From assembly GCA_019894735.1 (NCBI GenBank), contig JAGXOB010000010.1, positions 1 to 17,599 on the forward strand: a DNA stretch of 17,599 bases, given 5' to 3'. The notes below the pieces were generated by a model that was given only the letters and a program-made list of their open reading frames with translations, ran no database searches and was not told the DNA's origin. The translations under genes were made by a program, and so were the position numbers. The stretch is from Promethearchaeota archaeon. GTDB taxonomy: Archaea > Asgardarchaeota > Lokiarchaeia > Sigynarchaeales > SOKP01. This document shows, piece by piece, positions 7,486-14,453 of the stretch. Position 1 is the first letter of the stretch. Each line of letters begins with the position of its first letter.

Positions 7486-8013
7486 CTACTGCTTAAATTC
7501 TTTATAGCAAGGGATACACATAATTTTACCTTGATAGTTCATCATACGACTCTCCATAGTAAGTTCACCACATAAACTGCATGGTAGAGACTCTTCTATT
7601 TGAGCCATCCCGGGAGGATCATACTCAATATTTCTAATTTCAAAAACATTTTCAGGTTCCAAACTGAGAAGATTTTGAATTTTCTCATCTCTCGAAAGCT
7701 TTTTATTATCAAAAATAGTCTTTTTTAAAGATAATCTAACTCCCTTTTGATTCTTTCTACTATAAATGTTATAATTGCTTTTACCATAATCCTTATGAAT
7801 TAAATTACCCTTGCCATATGTTGTACCTAAAATAGTTTGAAGCGCATCGACGCTACAATTATCTGTTTCGACGACAGCAACTAGTTCTTCATCAGGGGAG
7901 TGCTCAAATCCATTTTCTAAAGCATATTTAGCAACCAACACACCAATAGCAATTCCTGGGCATATGTGTCCATGAAACATTGTAGCTTTTTTCATTAACT
8001 CTTTAATTTCCAC
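7486..8013 (-). CDS. FmdE-family protein with C-terminal zinc ribbon
   Basis: This 175-residue protein belongs to the FmdE family (formylmethanofuran dehydrogenase subunit E-like). The N-terminal domain shows FHGHICPG (13-20), with H14, H16 and C18 in the conserved metal-site segment, then VVETDNCSVDALQ and GTTYGKGNL, both characteristic of the family. The C-terminus adds a zinc ribbon with C145, C148, C166 and C169. FmdE was named from the molybdenum formylmethanofuran dehydrogenase operon, but many members occur in organisms or loci without that enzyme, and no other fmd/fwd gene is present here. The function of such stand-alone members is not settled; metal or pterin-cofactor handling has been suggested. 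The start is GTG 8013; an internal ATG at 7995 would leave only six residues before FHGH, so GTG is preferred. It is divergent from the Mut7-C gene across 84 bases. Confidence 0.88.
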   Translation of the reverse strand: MEIKELMKKATMFHGHICPGIAIGVLVAKYALENGFEHSPDEELVAVVETDNCSVDALQTILGTTYGKGNLIHKDYGKSNYNIYSRKNQKGVRLSLKKTIFDNKKLSRDEKIQNLLSLEPENVFEIRNIEYDPPGMAQIEESLPCSLCGELTMESRMMNYQGKIMCIPCYKEFKQ

Positions 8014-8097
8014 AATAAATCAGTTCTGAGTTTTAGATTTAATAAAAATATCAAATATATTAATTTATTTAATGACTTAAATTTAATTATACTAGAT

Positions 8098-8589
8098 ATG
8101 AAATTTCTTGTAGATGCGATGTTAGGAAAGCTCGCGCGATTCCTAAGAATTTTTGGTTACGATACAATATACGCTAGCGATCTAATAGATTATTATAGCA
8201 CCAATCCGGTTACAGATAAAAAATTAAATGAATATGCTGTATGGAGCAATAGAATTGTAATAACGAAAGATATACCATTCTTTAACGAAATTAAAGAAAA
8301 AGCTGTACTTTTAGAGGGGGAAGGCGTTTATAATTACTTAAATCAACTTAAACTTAAGTTAAATTTAGTTTATGATTTTAACATGGACAAAGCTAGGTGC
8401 TCCGATTGTAATACAGAATTAAAGGCGGTCGAAAATAAAAATTCAATAAAAAAAATTGTTAAACATAAAACTTTTAAGATTTATGATGAATTTTTTCAAT
8501 GCATTAATCCAAAATGCCAGAAAGTATTCTGGAATGGACCACACATAGCTGATATCGTTAAAAAACTAAGAAATGAGATGAATTATTGA
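8098..8589 (+). CDS. Mut7-C family RNase (PIN-like) with zinc ribbon
   Basis: This 163-residue protein is a Mut7-C domain protein: a PIN-like RNase fold fused to a C-terminal zinc ribbon. The start FLVDAMLGKLARFLRIFGYD (3-22) is diagnostic, with acidic D6, and ITKD (55-58) supplies another acidic residue of the presumed metal-dependent nuclease site. The ribbon has C101-x2-C104 and C135-x4-C140, followed by FWNGPH (144-149), the family's usual ending (Y/F-W-x-G-x-H). The second pair is CINPKC, with four residues between cysteines rather than the common two. The protein probably cleaves RNA; natural substrates in archaea are not established. The start ATG is within a few bases of where a TATA-like element near 8057-8070 would start transcription, hence possibly leaderless. 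The 3' end overlaps the convergent small gene by seven bases. Confidence 0.9.
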   Translation: MKFLVDAMLGKLARFLRIFGYDTIYASDLIDYYSTNPVTDKKLNEYAVWSNRIVITKDIPFFNEIKEKAVLLEGEGVYNYLNQLKLKLNLVYDFNMDKARCSDCNTELKAVENKNSIKKIVKHKTFKIYDEFFQCINPKCQKVFWNGPHIADIVKKLRNEMNY

Positions 8590-8822
8590 TTACTATTATT
8601 TTTAAAGAAGGTTTTTTTAATATCAGTAAATTTTAATTTTACTTTCTCTGCTTCCTCTTTTGCCCCTCCCTTTTCAAACATACCATGTGCTTGAGAAAGC
8701 AATTCCAAACACTTTTTATACTCCTTGTTCTTGAAGTGATTTTCTGAAAGTTCAACTAAATAATGTCCTTTTTTAATATAGAATTCAATGAACTGCGCAG
8801 AAGTATCAATTTTTCTACTCAT
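8583..8822 (-). CDS. Small helical TPR/MIT-like protein, 79 residues
   Basis: I do not recognise a specific family. The 79-residue product is predicted helical, and its middle (about residues 20-55, YLVELSENHFKNKEYKKCLE then LLSQAHGMFEKGG) has the small/large residue alternation of a single tetratricopeptide-like helical hairpin, followed by a charged third helix (EEAEKVKLKFTDIKK). Three helices of this size could also form an MIT-like bundle; I cannot separate these by eye. It probably binds another protein. ATG 8822 starts MSRKIDTSAQ. The gene converges on Mut7-C with a seven-base overlap of the 3' ends. A 15-base dyad lies 60-74 bases upstream. The coherent amphipathic pattern argues for a real gene, but it is short. 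Confidence 0.62.
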   Translation of the reverse strand: MSRKIDTSAQFIEFYIKKGHYLVELSENHFKNKEYKKCLELLSQAHGMFEKGGAKEEAEKVKLKFTDIKKTFFKNNSNQ

Positions 8823-8881
8823 ATTTAATGAAATACATTTTTTTGTGTATATCTATCTAATAAAGGTAAACTAATTAAAAA

Positions 8882-8896
8882 TTTGTATTATACAAA
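8882..8896. repeat. 15-base dyad TTTGTAT-T-ATACAAA
   Basis: A perfect seven-base inverted repeat surrounds one central base, just after the oxidoreductase stop and 60 bases upstream of the small helical gene. A one-base loop cannot form a stable RNA hairpin, so a dimeric regulator's binding site is the more likely reading if it is functional. Chance is possible in AT-rich DNA. Confidence 0.4.
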
Positions 8897-8898
8897 AT

Positions 8899-10323
8899 TT
8901 ACTCCGTCCTTCGGAAATTTGCCATATCAATAACCTTTGCTCGTAAGCGTGATTCATTAGCTGCAAAAGCCATTAGATGGCTTTCTAAAGATTCGTAAGC
9001 GTTTGTTAAAGGTTGAGATTTATTATCATGAAGCGTTTCTAAAAAAGCATCAACTAAAGCAAAATCACCTCCACCATGACCAGAACTATCAATTGTTAAT
9101 TTATGAGAAAATATTACCTTCTCGGTGCCAGAAAAATGATCGAACAATTTAATTTCTTGGCCTGAATCAAAGAATTCACCTATAAGTGTTGCTTTAGTAC
9201 CATCAATTCTTAATGTTCGCCCTTCACGCTCACTAAATCCATGCATAATTAAATTGGCTGTTGCGTTGTTCTCAAATTCGATATTCACAACTTGATGATC
9301 TACCACATCGTTATCGCATTTATAAACGCATCTACCGTAGGGACTTGTTCTCAGAATTTCCACTTTTGTTTCATCGGAATAATCTTCGATAGCTTCTTCA
9401 GAACGACCAGAATAAAGCGGTTCCACAGGCCATTCTCTCCAATATCTCAAGCGTTGTAGAAGCTTAATCAGTTTACTTAAGGTAGTCAATAGTCTAATGT
9501 GTTTTTTTCTTAAATTAGCTAGAACCTTAAAAGTAAATTGATTACTTTTTTCTAAGATTTGGATTATAGGAACAATATCAATATAAATTCTTGGAGCGTA
9601 GTACAAACAAGTTTTTTCTATAGGGCATCCTTCTACACAGTAATTTGGAGAATTTTTAGGTGCATTAGAAGGTGTAAAATGCTTTAAACCTCCGAAGGAA
9701 CTTATCTTTTTTGATTTAACTCCTACCATCCAAAAAAGTAAATCTAAATCATGACAGCACTTCTGAAGTATCATAGGGGATGATAAATCTACATTCCTCC
9801 AGTTTCCCCTAACGAAACTGTGTGCCATGTGGTACCAACTCACATTTTCCCTATGAGAAATATTTACGATTTTTCCTAATCGTCCTTTTAAGATAGTGTC
9901 TTTAACTGTTAAAAAAAAGTTGGTATATCTTAAAACATGGCTAATTCCTAATATTTTATTAGTCTCTTCAACCTTTTTGACGATCTTAATACAACCTTCA
10001 AGAGTATGCGCCATGGGTTTTTCCAATAGGACATTATAACCCTTTTCCAAGGCTTTTAAAGTAGGTTCAACATGCATTTTGTCTTGGGTGCAAACGAAAG
10101 CAACATCGGCGAATTTTTTTTCGCTCAGAACCTCTTCCCAACTGTTATACGTTCTTTTTAAAGGAATTTCGTGAAGTTGCGCGAATTTTTCTTTCCTAAA
10201 TTGAATGGGTTCTGCAACAGCTACAAACTTTAATTTATCAGGAAATTTAAGGGCGAAATTACCGTAAACATCCATCCCTCTGTTACCTGCTCCTATTAAA
10301 ATCGCGGTAATTAATTTTTTCAT
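8899..10323 (-). CDS. Gfo/Idh/MocA-family NAD(P)-dependent oxidoreductase
   Basis: This 474-residue dehydrogenase of the Gfo/Idh/MocA family should oxidise or reduce a sugar, inositol or related polyol using NAD(P). The N-terminal Rossmann fold begins at once with LITAILIGAGNRG (4-16), and the conserved EKP (E101-K102-P103) supplies the catalytic lysine. The C-terminal domain has KCCHDLDLLFW (188-198), with H191 and D192 in the usual substrate-site position. A Cys segment (C229, C233, C239, in CVEGCPIEKTC) followed by YYAPRIY is seen in a subgroup of this family and may bind metal. I chose ATG 10323 because it places the Rossmann strand right after the start; TTG 10341 would overlap the aroC stop by four bases and add six residues. 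It lies 14 bases downstream of aroC, so co-transcription is likely. The substrate is unknown; a link to the shikimate pathway is only suggested by position. Confidence 0.88.
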   Translation of the reverse strand: MKKLITAILIGAGNRGMDVYGNFALKFPDKLKFVAVAEPIQFRKEKFAQLHEIPLKRTYNSWEEVLSEKKFADVAFVCTQDKMHVEPTLKALEKGYNVLLEKPMAHTLEGCIKIVKKVEETNKILGISHVLRYTNFFLTVKDTILKGRLGKIVNISHRENVSWYHMAHSFVRGNWRNVDLSSPMILQKCCHDLDLLFWMVGVKSKKISSFGGLKHFTPSNAPKNSPNYCVEGCPIEKTCLYYAPRIYIDIVPIIQILEKSNQFTFKVLANLRKKHIRLLTTLSKLIKLLQRLRYWREWPVEPLYSGRSEEAIEDYSDETKVEILRTSPYGRCVYKCDNDVVDHQVVNIEFENNATANLIMHGFSEREGRTLRIDGTKATLIGEFFDSGQEIKLFDHFSGTEKVIFSHKLTIDSSGHGGGDFALVDAFLETLHDNKSQPLTNAYESLESHLMAFAANESRLRAKVIDMANFRRTE

Positions 10324-10337
10324 TTTAACCCAATATT

Positions 10338-11447
10338 TCAATCTTCTAAAACATTTGGTATTTTTCCTTCAAGGAGTAAGTAATCTAAAATAACAATAGC
10401 TGCTATAGATTCAACAACCACAATAGCTCGAGGAACTATGCAAGGATCGTTTCTTCCATCGATTTTTATAACCTCCTCCTCCATGGATTTAACATTAACA
10501 GTTTTTTGAGGGATTCCGATTGAAGGTGTTGGTTTTACCGCCAATGTAAAAAAGATTGGCATGCCAGTCGAAATACCTCCTATAATTCCACCAGAATCGT
10601 TTTTGGTTGTTCTAACTTTTCCGTTTTTGATTGTCCATGGGTCATTATGCTCTGATCCCTTCATTCTTGAAGCTTTAAATCCAGAACCAAACTCGATTCC
10701 CTTTATCGCGGGGATAGAGAAAATCCCTTTGCTAATGTTGGATTCCAAACTATTAAAAATAGGTCCACCGATTCCAGGGGGAACATTATTAATTAGACAT
10801 CGAATAGTACCACCAATAGAATCGTTAACTTTTTTTACGATTTCAATCTCTTGTTCCATGTCTTTTGATAGTTCGAGATCCAACGCTCCTACTGGCGATT
10901 TATTTCTCTGTTGGAGGAGAAATTCGAAGTTTTCACTAAAGTGATCTTTAGTATCTTCGATGTTTCCAATGCTTCTAGTGTATCCTAATATAGAAATATT
11001 GAACCGATTCAAAATTTGTTTTGCAATTGCTCCCGCCATTACAAATCCCGCAGTAATTCTTCCTGAAAACCTTCCAGAGCCGCGGTAATCGGCGAATGTA
11101 CCATACTTTTGCAAAACTACGTAATCAACATGAGAGGGTCTTAACAAGTTTTTAAATTTTTCATAGTTTGATGAATCTACATCTTGATTTTTAATAATTA
11201 GGCAAATGGGAGCAGCCGTCGTTTTATTGTTAAAAATTCCGGATAAGACTTCAACTTTATCTTGTTCTTTACGAGTTGTAGCTAACTTCGATTGTCCTGG
11301 TTTTCTTCGATCTAATTCACTTTGGATAAAGTTTAAATCAAAGTTTAATCCCGCAGGGGTTCCATCAATAACGACGCCAACCACTTTACCATGACTTTCT
11401 CCAAATGAGGTGATTTTAAATTTTGTTCCTAAGGTATTATCCCCCAT
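10338..11447 (-). CDS. aroC: Chorismate synthase
   Basis: This enzyme converts 5-enolpyruvylshikimate 3-phosphate to chorismate by anti-1,4 elimination of phosphate, using reduced FMN; it is the last step of the shikimate pathway, leading to Phe, Tyr, Trp and folate-type compounds. The 369-residue length is usual. Signature segments are GESHGKVVGVVIDGTPAG (16-33), YRGSGRFSGRITAGFVMAGA in the middle, and GRNDPCIVPRAIVVVE near the C-terminus. SGRIT replaces the SARET-type wording of many bacterial enzymes, and similar variants are known from other homologues. ATG 11447 is preceded by an AGGATGATGG purine-rich stretch. It is divergent from aroA, whose product makes its substrate, and is followed after 14 bases by the oxidoreductase. 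A confident assignment with all three family signatures present. Confidence 0.97.
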   Translation of the reverse strand: MGDNTLGTKFKITSFGESHGKVVGVVIDGTPAGLNFDLNFIQSELDRRKPGQSKLATTRKEQDKVEVLSGIFNNKTTAAPICLIIKNQDVDSSNYEKFKNLLRPSHVDYVVLQKYGTFADYRGSGRFSGRITAGFVMAGAIAKQILNRFNISILGYTRSIGNIEDTKDHFSENFEFLLQQRNKSPVGALDLELSKDMEQEIEIVKKVNDSIGGTIRCLINNVPPGIGGPIFNSLESNISKGIFSIPAIKGIEFGSGFKASRMKGSEHNDPWTIKNGKVRTTKNDSGGIIGGISTGMPIFFTLAVKPTPSIGIPQKTVNVKSMEEEVIKIDGRNDPCIVPRAIVVVESIAAIVILDYLLLEGKIPNVLED

Positions 11448-11665
11448 TTTACCATCATCCTATTTAGAAATTTTAAGCTTTATTCAACTTTCTATTTTGA
11501 TTAATATATTATGAGTAGTTTCCACTTATTAGTTTTTATGAATCGAATTTTGTTTTTATCTAAATCTAAGATAATTAAACGCTAAAAAATAAAATAAAAA
11601 TATAATTAAAGGGTTCTTTTATTTTTATTTAACAACTTATAGTATTAATTATTGATAACAGCTCA
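11448..11665. promoter_or_regulatory. Divergent aroC/aroA promoter region
   Basis: This 218-base AT-rich gap must hold the promoters of both divergent shikimate genes. For aroA, TATA-like ATATAATTAAA near 11600 and ACTTATAGTA near 11635 are candidates; for aroC, TAATATATTA near 11501-11510 (palindromic in sequence) is a candidate. No hairpin, RNA gene or clear operator is visible. A shared control region would let the two steps be co-regulated. Confidence 0.4.
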
Positions 11666-12991
11666 ATGAAACTAAAAATTATTCCGACAACAAAACTTCA
11701 AGGAGAGATAACCGCTCCGCCTTCGAAGAGTTATTCACATCGTGCTTTTATAGCTTCTAGCCTTGCTAAGGGTGTTTCAATAATTAAAAACCCTTTAATT
11801 TCAGGGGATGTTGAAGTTACAATTGATATTTTAAAGTCTTTAGGACATAGAATCTCACGAGTATCCAAAGAGGTCTATATGGTCAAGAGTAACATGAGTA
11901 CAAAGAAATCTATTAAAAATATTTTGGATTGTAAGAATTCTGGCACCTCAATTAGAATTTTTTGCGCTCTAGCAATGTTAATTGATGGCGGACTTTCTTT
12001 TTCGGGAGAATTTCTGAAAAGGAAACGACCTATTATTCCATTACTAAATGCTCTAAAATCTATTGGCGGTAATTACGATTTAACTGAAGATCTCTTAAAA
12101 ATCAAGCGAAAAAGTAAAGAATGCAACACGATTGAACTTCCAGGTAATGAAAGCTCACAGTTTGTTTCGGCTCTACTTATGATGTGCCCTCTATTAATTT
12201 GTAAGAAAACTAATTCCATCACCGTTAGAATAACTTCTCCTATAGTCTCGTATCCATATGTGAAAATTACTTTAGATGTCTTGAACTCATTTGGAATTAA
12301 TATTCAGGAAAGTTTAGATGATAAAAAAGTTGGTAAGTATGTTATTCCATGCGGACAAAATTATAGATCCCAAACCTTCGAAATACCAGGTGATTTTTCT
12401 GCTGCTTCTTTTATAATTGCTGCGGCTATACTCTCTCCAGAAGACTCATCCATTGTTATAAGAAATCTCAATTTTGATAAACCTCAAGGTGACCTAAAAA
12501 TTATCGAGATTCTACAAAAAATGGGAGCTAAAATTGAAGTGTCTAAAGATAAAAACAGCGTTTCTGTTAAGGGGAATATAAACAAATACCATTTAACGGG
12601 ATTACCAGTTAATGTCCAAGATACTCCAGACTTATTCCCAATCTTATCTATAGTTGGAGCGTACGCAAAAGGTAAGACAGAACTGTACAATGCCTCAAGT
12701 ATTCGAGGCAAAGAAAGTGATAGATTATCTCTTTGTGCTCAAGGTTTAATTAAAATGGGCGTTAAAGTAAAAGAAGAAGAAGACAAACTTACAATTTATC
12801 ACTGCGATCAATTAGAAGGATGTGATATTAACCATGAAAATGATCATAGAATCGCTATGGCGTTTACTATAGCTGCCTTATTTGCTAAAACTCCTTCACA
12901 AATATCTGATATTGAAATTGTAAAAGATTCTTATCCAAATTTTTTAGAAGATATTAAAAAATTGGGAGCTGGTGTGGAAGAATTAGATTAG
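11666..12991 (+). CDS. aroA: 3-phosphoshikimate 1-carboxyvinyltransferase (EPSP synthase)
   Basis: This enzyme transfers the enolpyruvyl group of phosphoenolpyruvate to shikimate 3-phosphate, giving EPSP, the substrate of chorismate synthase encoded divergently. The 441-residue length is typical. Substrate-binding residues are visible: PPSKSYSHR with K21, S22 and R26; NSGTSIR, the counterpart of the NAGT-x-xR signature; a GEFLKRKRPI segment containing the conserved RP; SSQFVSALL; DTPDLFP with D322 as the likely catalytic acid; RGKESDRL with E350 and R353, the second family signature; and DHRIAMAF near the C-terminus. NSGTS replaces the common NAGTA. The start ATG gives MKLKIIPT with the usual short lead-in to the PSKS loop. 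It converges on uS9 with only 17 bases between stop codons. Confidence 0.97.
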   Translation: MKLKIIPTTKLQGEITAPPSKSYSHRAFIASSLAKGVSIIKNPLISGDVEVTIDILKSLGHRISRVSKEVYMVKSNMSTKKSIKNILDCKNSGTSIRIFCALAMLIDGGLSFSGEFLKRKRPIIPLLNALKSIGGNYDLTEDLLKIKRKSKECNTIELPGNESSQFVSALLMMCPLLICKKTNSITVRITSPIVSYPYVKITLDVLNSFGINIQESLDDKKVGKYVIPCGQNYRSQTFEIPGDFSAASFIIAAAILSPEDSSIVIRNLNFDKPQGDLKIIEILQKMGAKIEVSKDKNSVSVKGNINKYHLTGLPVNVQDTPDLFPILSIVGAYAKGKTELYNASSIRGKESDRLSLCAQGLIKMGVKVKEEEDKLTIYHCDQLEGCDINHENDHRIAMAFTIAALFAKTPSQISDIEIVKDSYPNFLEDIKKLGAGVEELD

Positions 12992-13008
12992 TATCCAAAT
13001 TTATTAAA

Positions 13009-13425
13009 TTACCGAAATGATTTTTGCCTTCTTGCTCGAGCTTTTTTTCCACCAAAATGTTTAGGCTCAGTTCTCCTTGAATCTCCTGAAAGTAATGATT
13101 CGTCGTATTCTCTAAATGATTTTTCAATAGTCTTTGTACCAATAAATTTATTTAGAGATTTAGCAATTGCGATTCGTACAGCATCAGTTTGCCCCATGCT
13201 TCCACCACCCCTTACAGTAATGTTAATGTCGCACTTTTCTATCTTAGGATGATCAATTACTTCTAAAACTTCTTGAATTCGCATTCTTGCGATATCGGGT
13301 TCGTATTTCTCTAATGGAATGTTATTAATTTTAATCTGTCCTTTAGCTGGATATCTTAACACAGCTCGAGCGATTGCCGTTTTTCTTTTTCCTGAAGACT
13401 GAATTATTTTAATTCTTTCTGACAT
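13009..13425 (-). CDS. rpsI: Small-subunit ribosomal protein uS9
   Basis: uS9 binds the head of the 30S subunit, and its C-terminal tail reaches the P-site tRNA. The 138-residue archaeal-type protein shows SSGKRKTAIARAV (10-22), INITVRGGGSMGQTDAVRIA in the middle and the basic tail ending KARARRQKSFR, whose terminal Ser-Phe/Tyr-Arg is the conserved P-site contact. The start lies five bases after the uL13 stop, with GAGG (13439-13436) inside the end of the uL13 gene serving as a ribosome binding site. It is the last gene of the run; in many archaea rpoN and rpoK would follow, but here the next gene is the convergent aroA, 17 bases away. Confidence 0.97.
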   Translation of the reverse strand: MSERIKIIQSSGKRKTAIARAVLRYPAKGQIKINNIPLEKYEPDIARMRIQEVLEVIDHPKIEKCDINITVRGGGSMGQTDAVRIAIAKSLNKFIGTKTIEKSFREYDESLLSGDSRRTEPKHFGGKKARARRQKSFR

Positions 13426-13430
13426 AAGTT

Positions 13431-13901
13431 TTAAGCCTCAACTTCTAATTTGTTCCATCCAATTCTCGAACAAAGATTTTCTAGAGTAATATACTTGTTG
13501 TAATACGAAAGTCTTTTTTTATCTGAAAAGGGTATTTCTGTTGGAGTTAAAGTTTGATATTTGTTCTGAAAGCGTCCTGGAATTGCTCCGATGTAAACAT
13601 GTATTCGTTTTAGAGCTTCTTTACCTCTGATTTTTTTGGTTGGGAGCATCTTCTTAATTACATTTCTCATGAATGTATCAGGTCTTCTTGGCCAGAAGGG
13701 TCCGCGTCTTGGATTCGTTGCAGTGCTAATGTTTAATTTGCTTAAATATTTTTCGTGAATATCCCGCTTAGAACCGCTAATTATTGCGTCTTTTGCGTTT
13801 ATAATTACGATTTTTTCACCTAATAACGCTTTTTTAGCTACCTGACTACAAAACCTTCCTAAAATCTTGTCCTTCGCGTCCATTAAAAGGTATTCTTGCA
13901 T
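13431..13901 (-). CDS. rplM: Large-subunit ribosomal protein uL13
   Basis: uL13 is an assembly-initiating protein of the large ribosomal subunit. The 156-residue product has the family's opening DAKDKILGRFCSQVAKKALL, then IINAKDAIISG, the central RRGPFWPRRPDTFMRNVIKK with the archaeal/eukaryotic pattern of basic and aromatic residues, and GKEALKRIHVYIG. It begins 26 bases after the eL18 stop and ends five bases before uS9, so the three are very likely co-transcribed. ATG 13901 gives six residues before MDAKDKILGR; the internal ATG is possible but less likely. Confidence 0.96.
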   Translation of the reverse strand: MQEYLLMDAKDKILGRFCSQVAKKALLGEKIVIINAKDAIISGSKRDIHEKYLSKLNISTATNPRRGPFWPRRPDTFMRNVIKKMLPTKKIRGKEALKRIHVYIGAIPGRFQNKYQTLTPTEIPFSDKKRLSYYNKYITLENLCSRIGWNKLEVEA

Positions 13902-13927
13902 TTGACTTTCTCTCGTTATAATTATTA

Positions 13928-14284
13928 TTAATAAAATACTTTTACGTTTTTCCCCTCGGGATTTTGCTCAAAAAGTTCTTCTATCGATATCAATTTGCTG
14001 CCCGAAGATTCAATTTTTTTTTGAGCTGCTTTAGAACAATCTAAACAAGCAATAGTTAATTTATGGTCGATATCACCAACACCTAATACCTTACCGGGAA
14101 CAACAATTACATCATTTTCTTTAGTTTTTTTGTTGATTCTATAGAGATTCGCTTCTACTCGGTCTCTCCGAGCTCCTGAAAGTTTTTTTGAAACTTTTCT
14201 CCAAATTCTTCTTTTAGTCTTCCACAATTCGCGAATCAGCTTACGATTGTAATAATTACTTGGTCCCGTAATTCTATGGCTCAT
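13928..14284 (-). CDS. rpl18e: Large-subunit ribosomal protein eL18
   Basis: eL18 is an archaeal/eukaryotic large-subunit ribosomal protein with no bacterial counterpart in this form, which is a strong marker for the domain of life. The 118-residue product has the basic start KLIRELWKTKRRIWRKVSKKL, the RRDRVEANLYRINKKT segment, VIVVPGKVLGVGDIDHKLTI and the C-terminal KLISIEELFEQNPEGKNVKV; the VPGKVLG and NPxG motifs are characteristic. ATG 14284 is followed by SHRITGPSNYYNRKLI. It opens the eL18-uL13-uS9 run and has a good archaeal promoter about 55-70 bases upstream. Confidence 0.96.
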   Translation of the reverse strand: MSHRITGPSNYYNRKLIRELWKTKRRIWRKVSKKLSGARRDRVEANLYRINKKTKENDVIVVPGKVLGVGDIDHKLTIACLDCSKAAQKKIESSGSKLISIEELFEQNPEGKNVKVFY

Positions 14285-14337
14285 TTTGTGCTCAAAAATT
14301 TATTTGTTAGAAAATTAATCTTGAGAATTGCCCAAAA

Positions 14338-14353
14338 CTTAAATATTTTTTCG
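14338..14353 (-). promoter_or_regulatory. BRE/TATA promoter of the eL18-uL13-uS9 operon
   Basis: On the minus strand the sequence CGAAAAAATATTTAAG combines a purine-rich BRE-like part (CGAAAA) with a TATA-like part (ATATTTAA). It predicts a transcription start near 14315 and a leader of about 30 bases before ATG 14284. It is the best-formed archaeal core promoter in the window and shows that the ribosomal genes can be transcribed independently of the transporter upstream. Confidence 0.55.
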
Positions 14354-14453
14354 ATTTATTTTCGTGTCTGATAATCTTATGCTTATAAAGTAATCAGTGG
14401 GAATTATTTATTTTTTTTCTTAGGTTCTTACTTGGTCGCAGAAAAAGAGTCTT

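Noticed and set aside
8098..8822. Toxin-antitoxin pair (PIN-like nuclease with small partner)
   Set aside because: The genes converge rather than forming an operon, and the nuclease is a conserved Mut7-C housekeeping-type protein with a zinc ribbon.
10561..10944. 127-residue open frame antisense to aroC
   Set aside because: It is fully inside aroC, whose signatures are unmistakable, and its translation shows no domain.
12954..13142. 62-residue minus-strand frame overlapping uS9 and the end of aroA
   Set aside because: It overlaps uS9 in another frame and has no recognisable motif.
14285..14453. tRNA or small RNA gene in the gap upstream of eL18
   Set aside because: No T-loop-like GGTTCRA segment or cloverleaf pairing seen; the gap is explained by the eL18 promoter and the transporter's upstream neighbour region.
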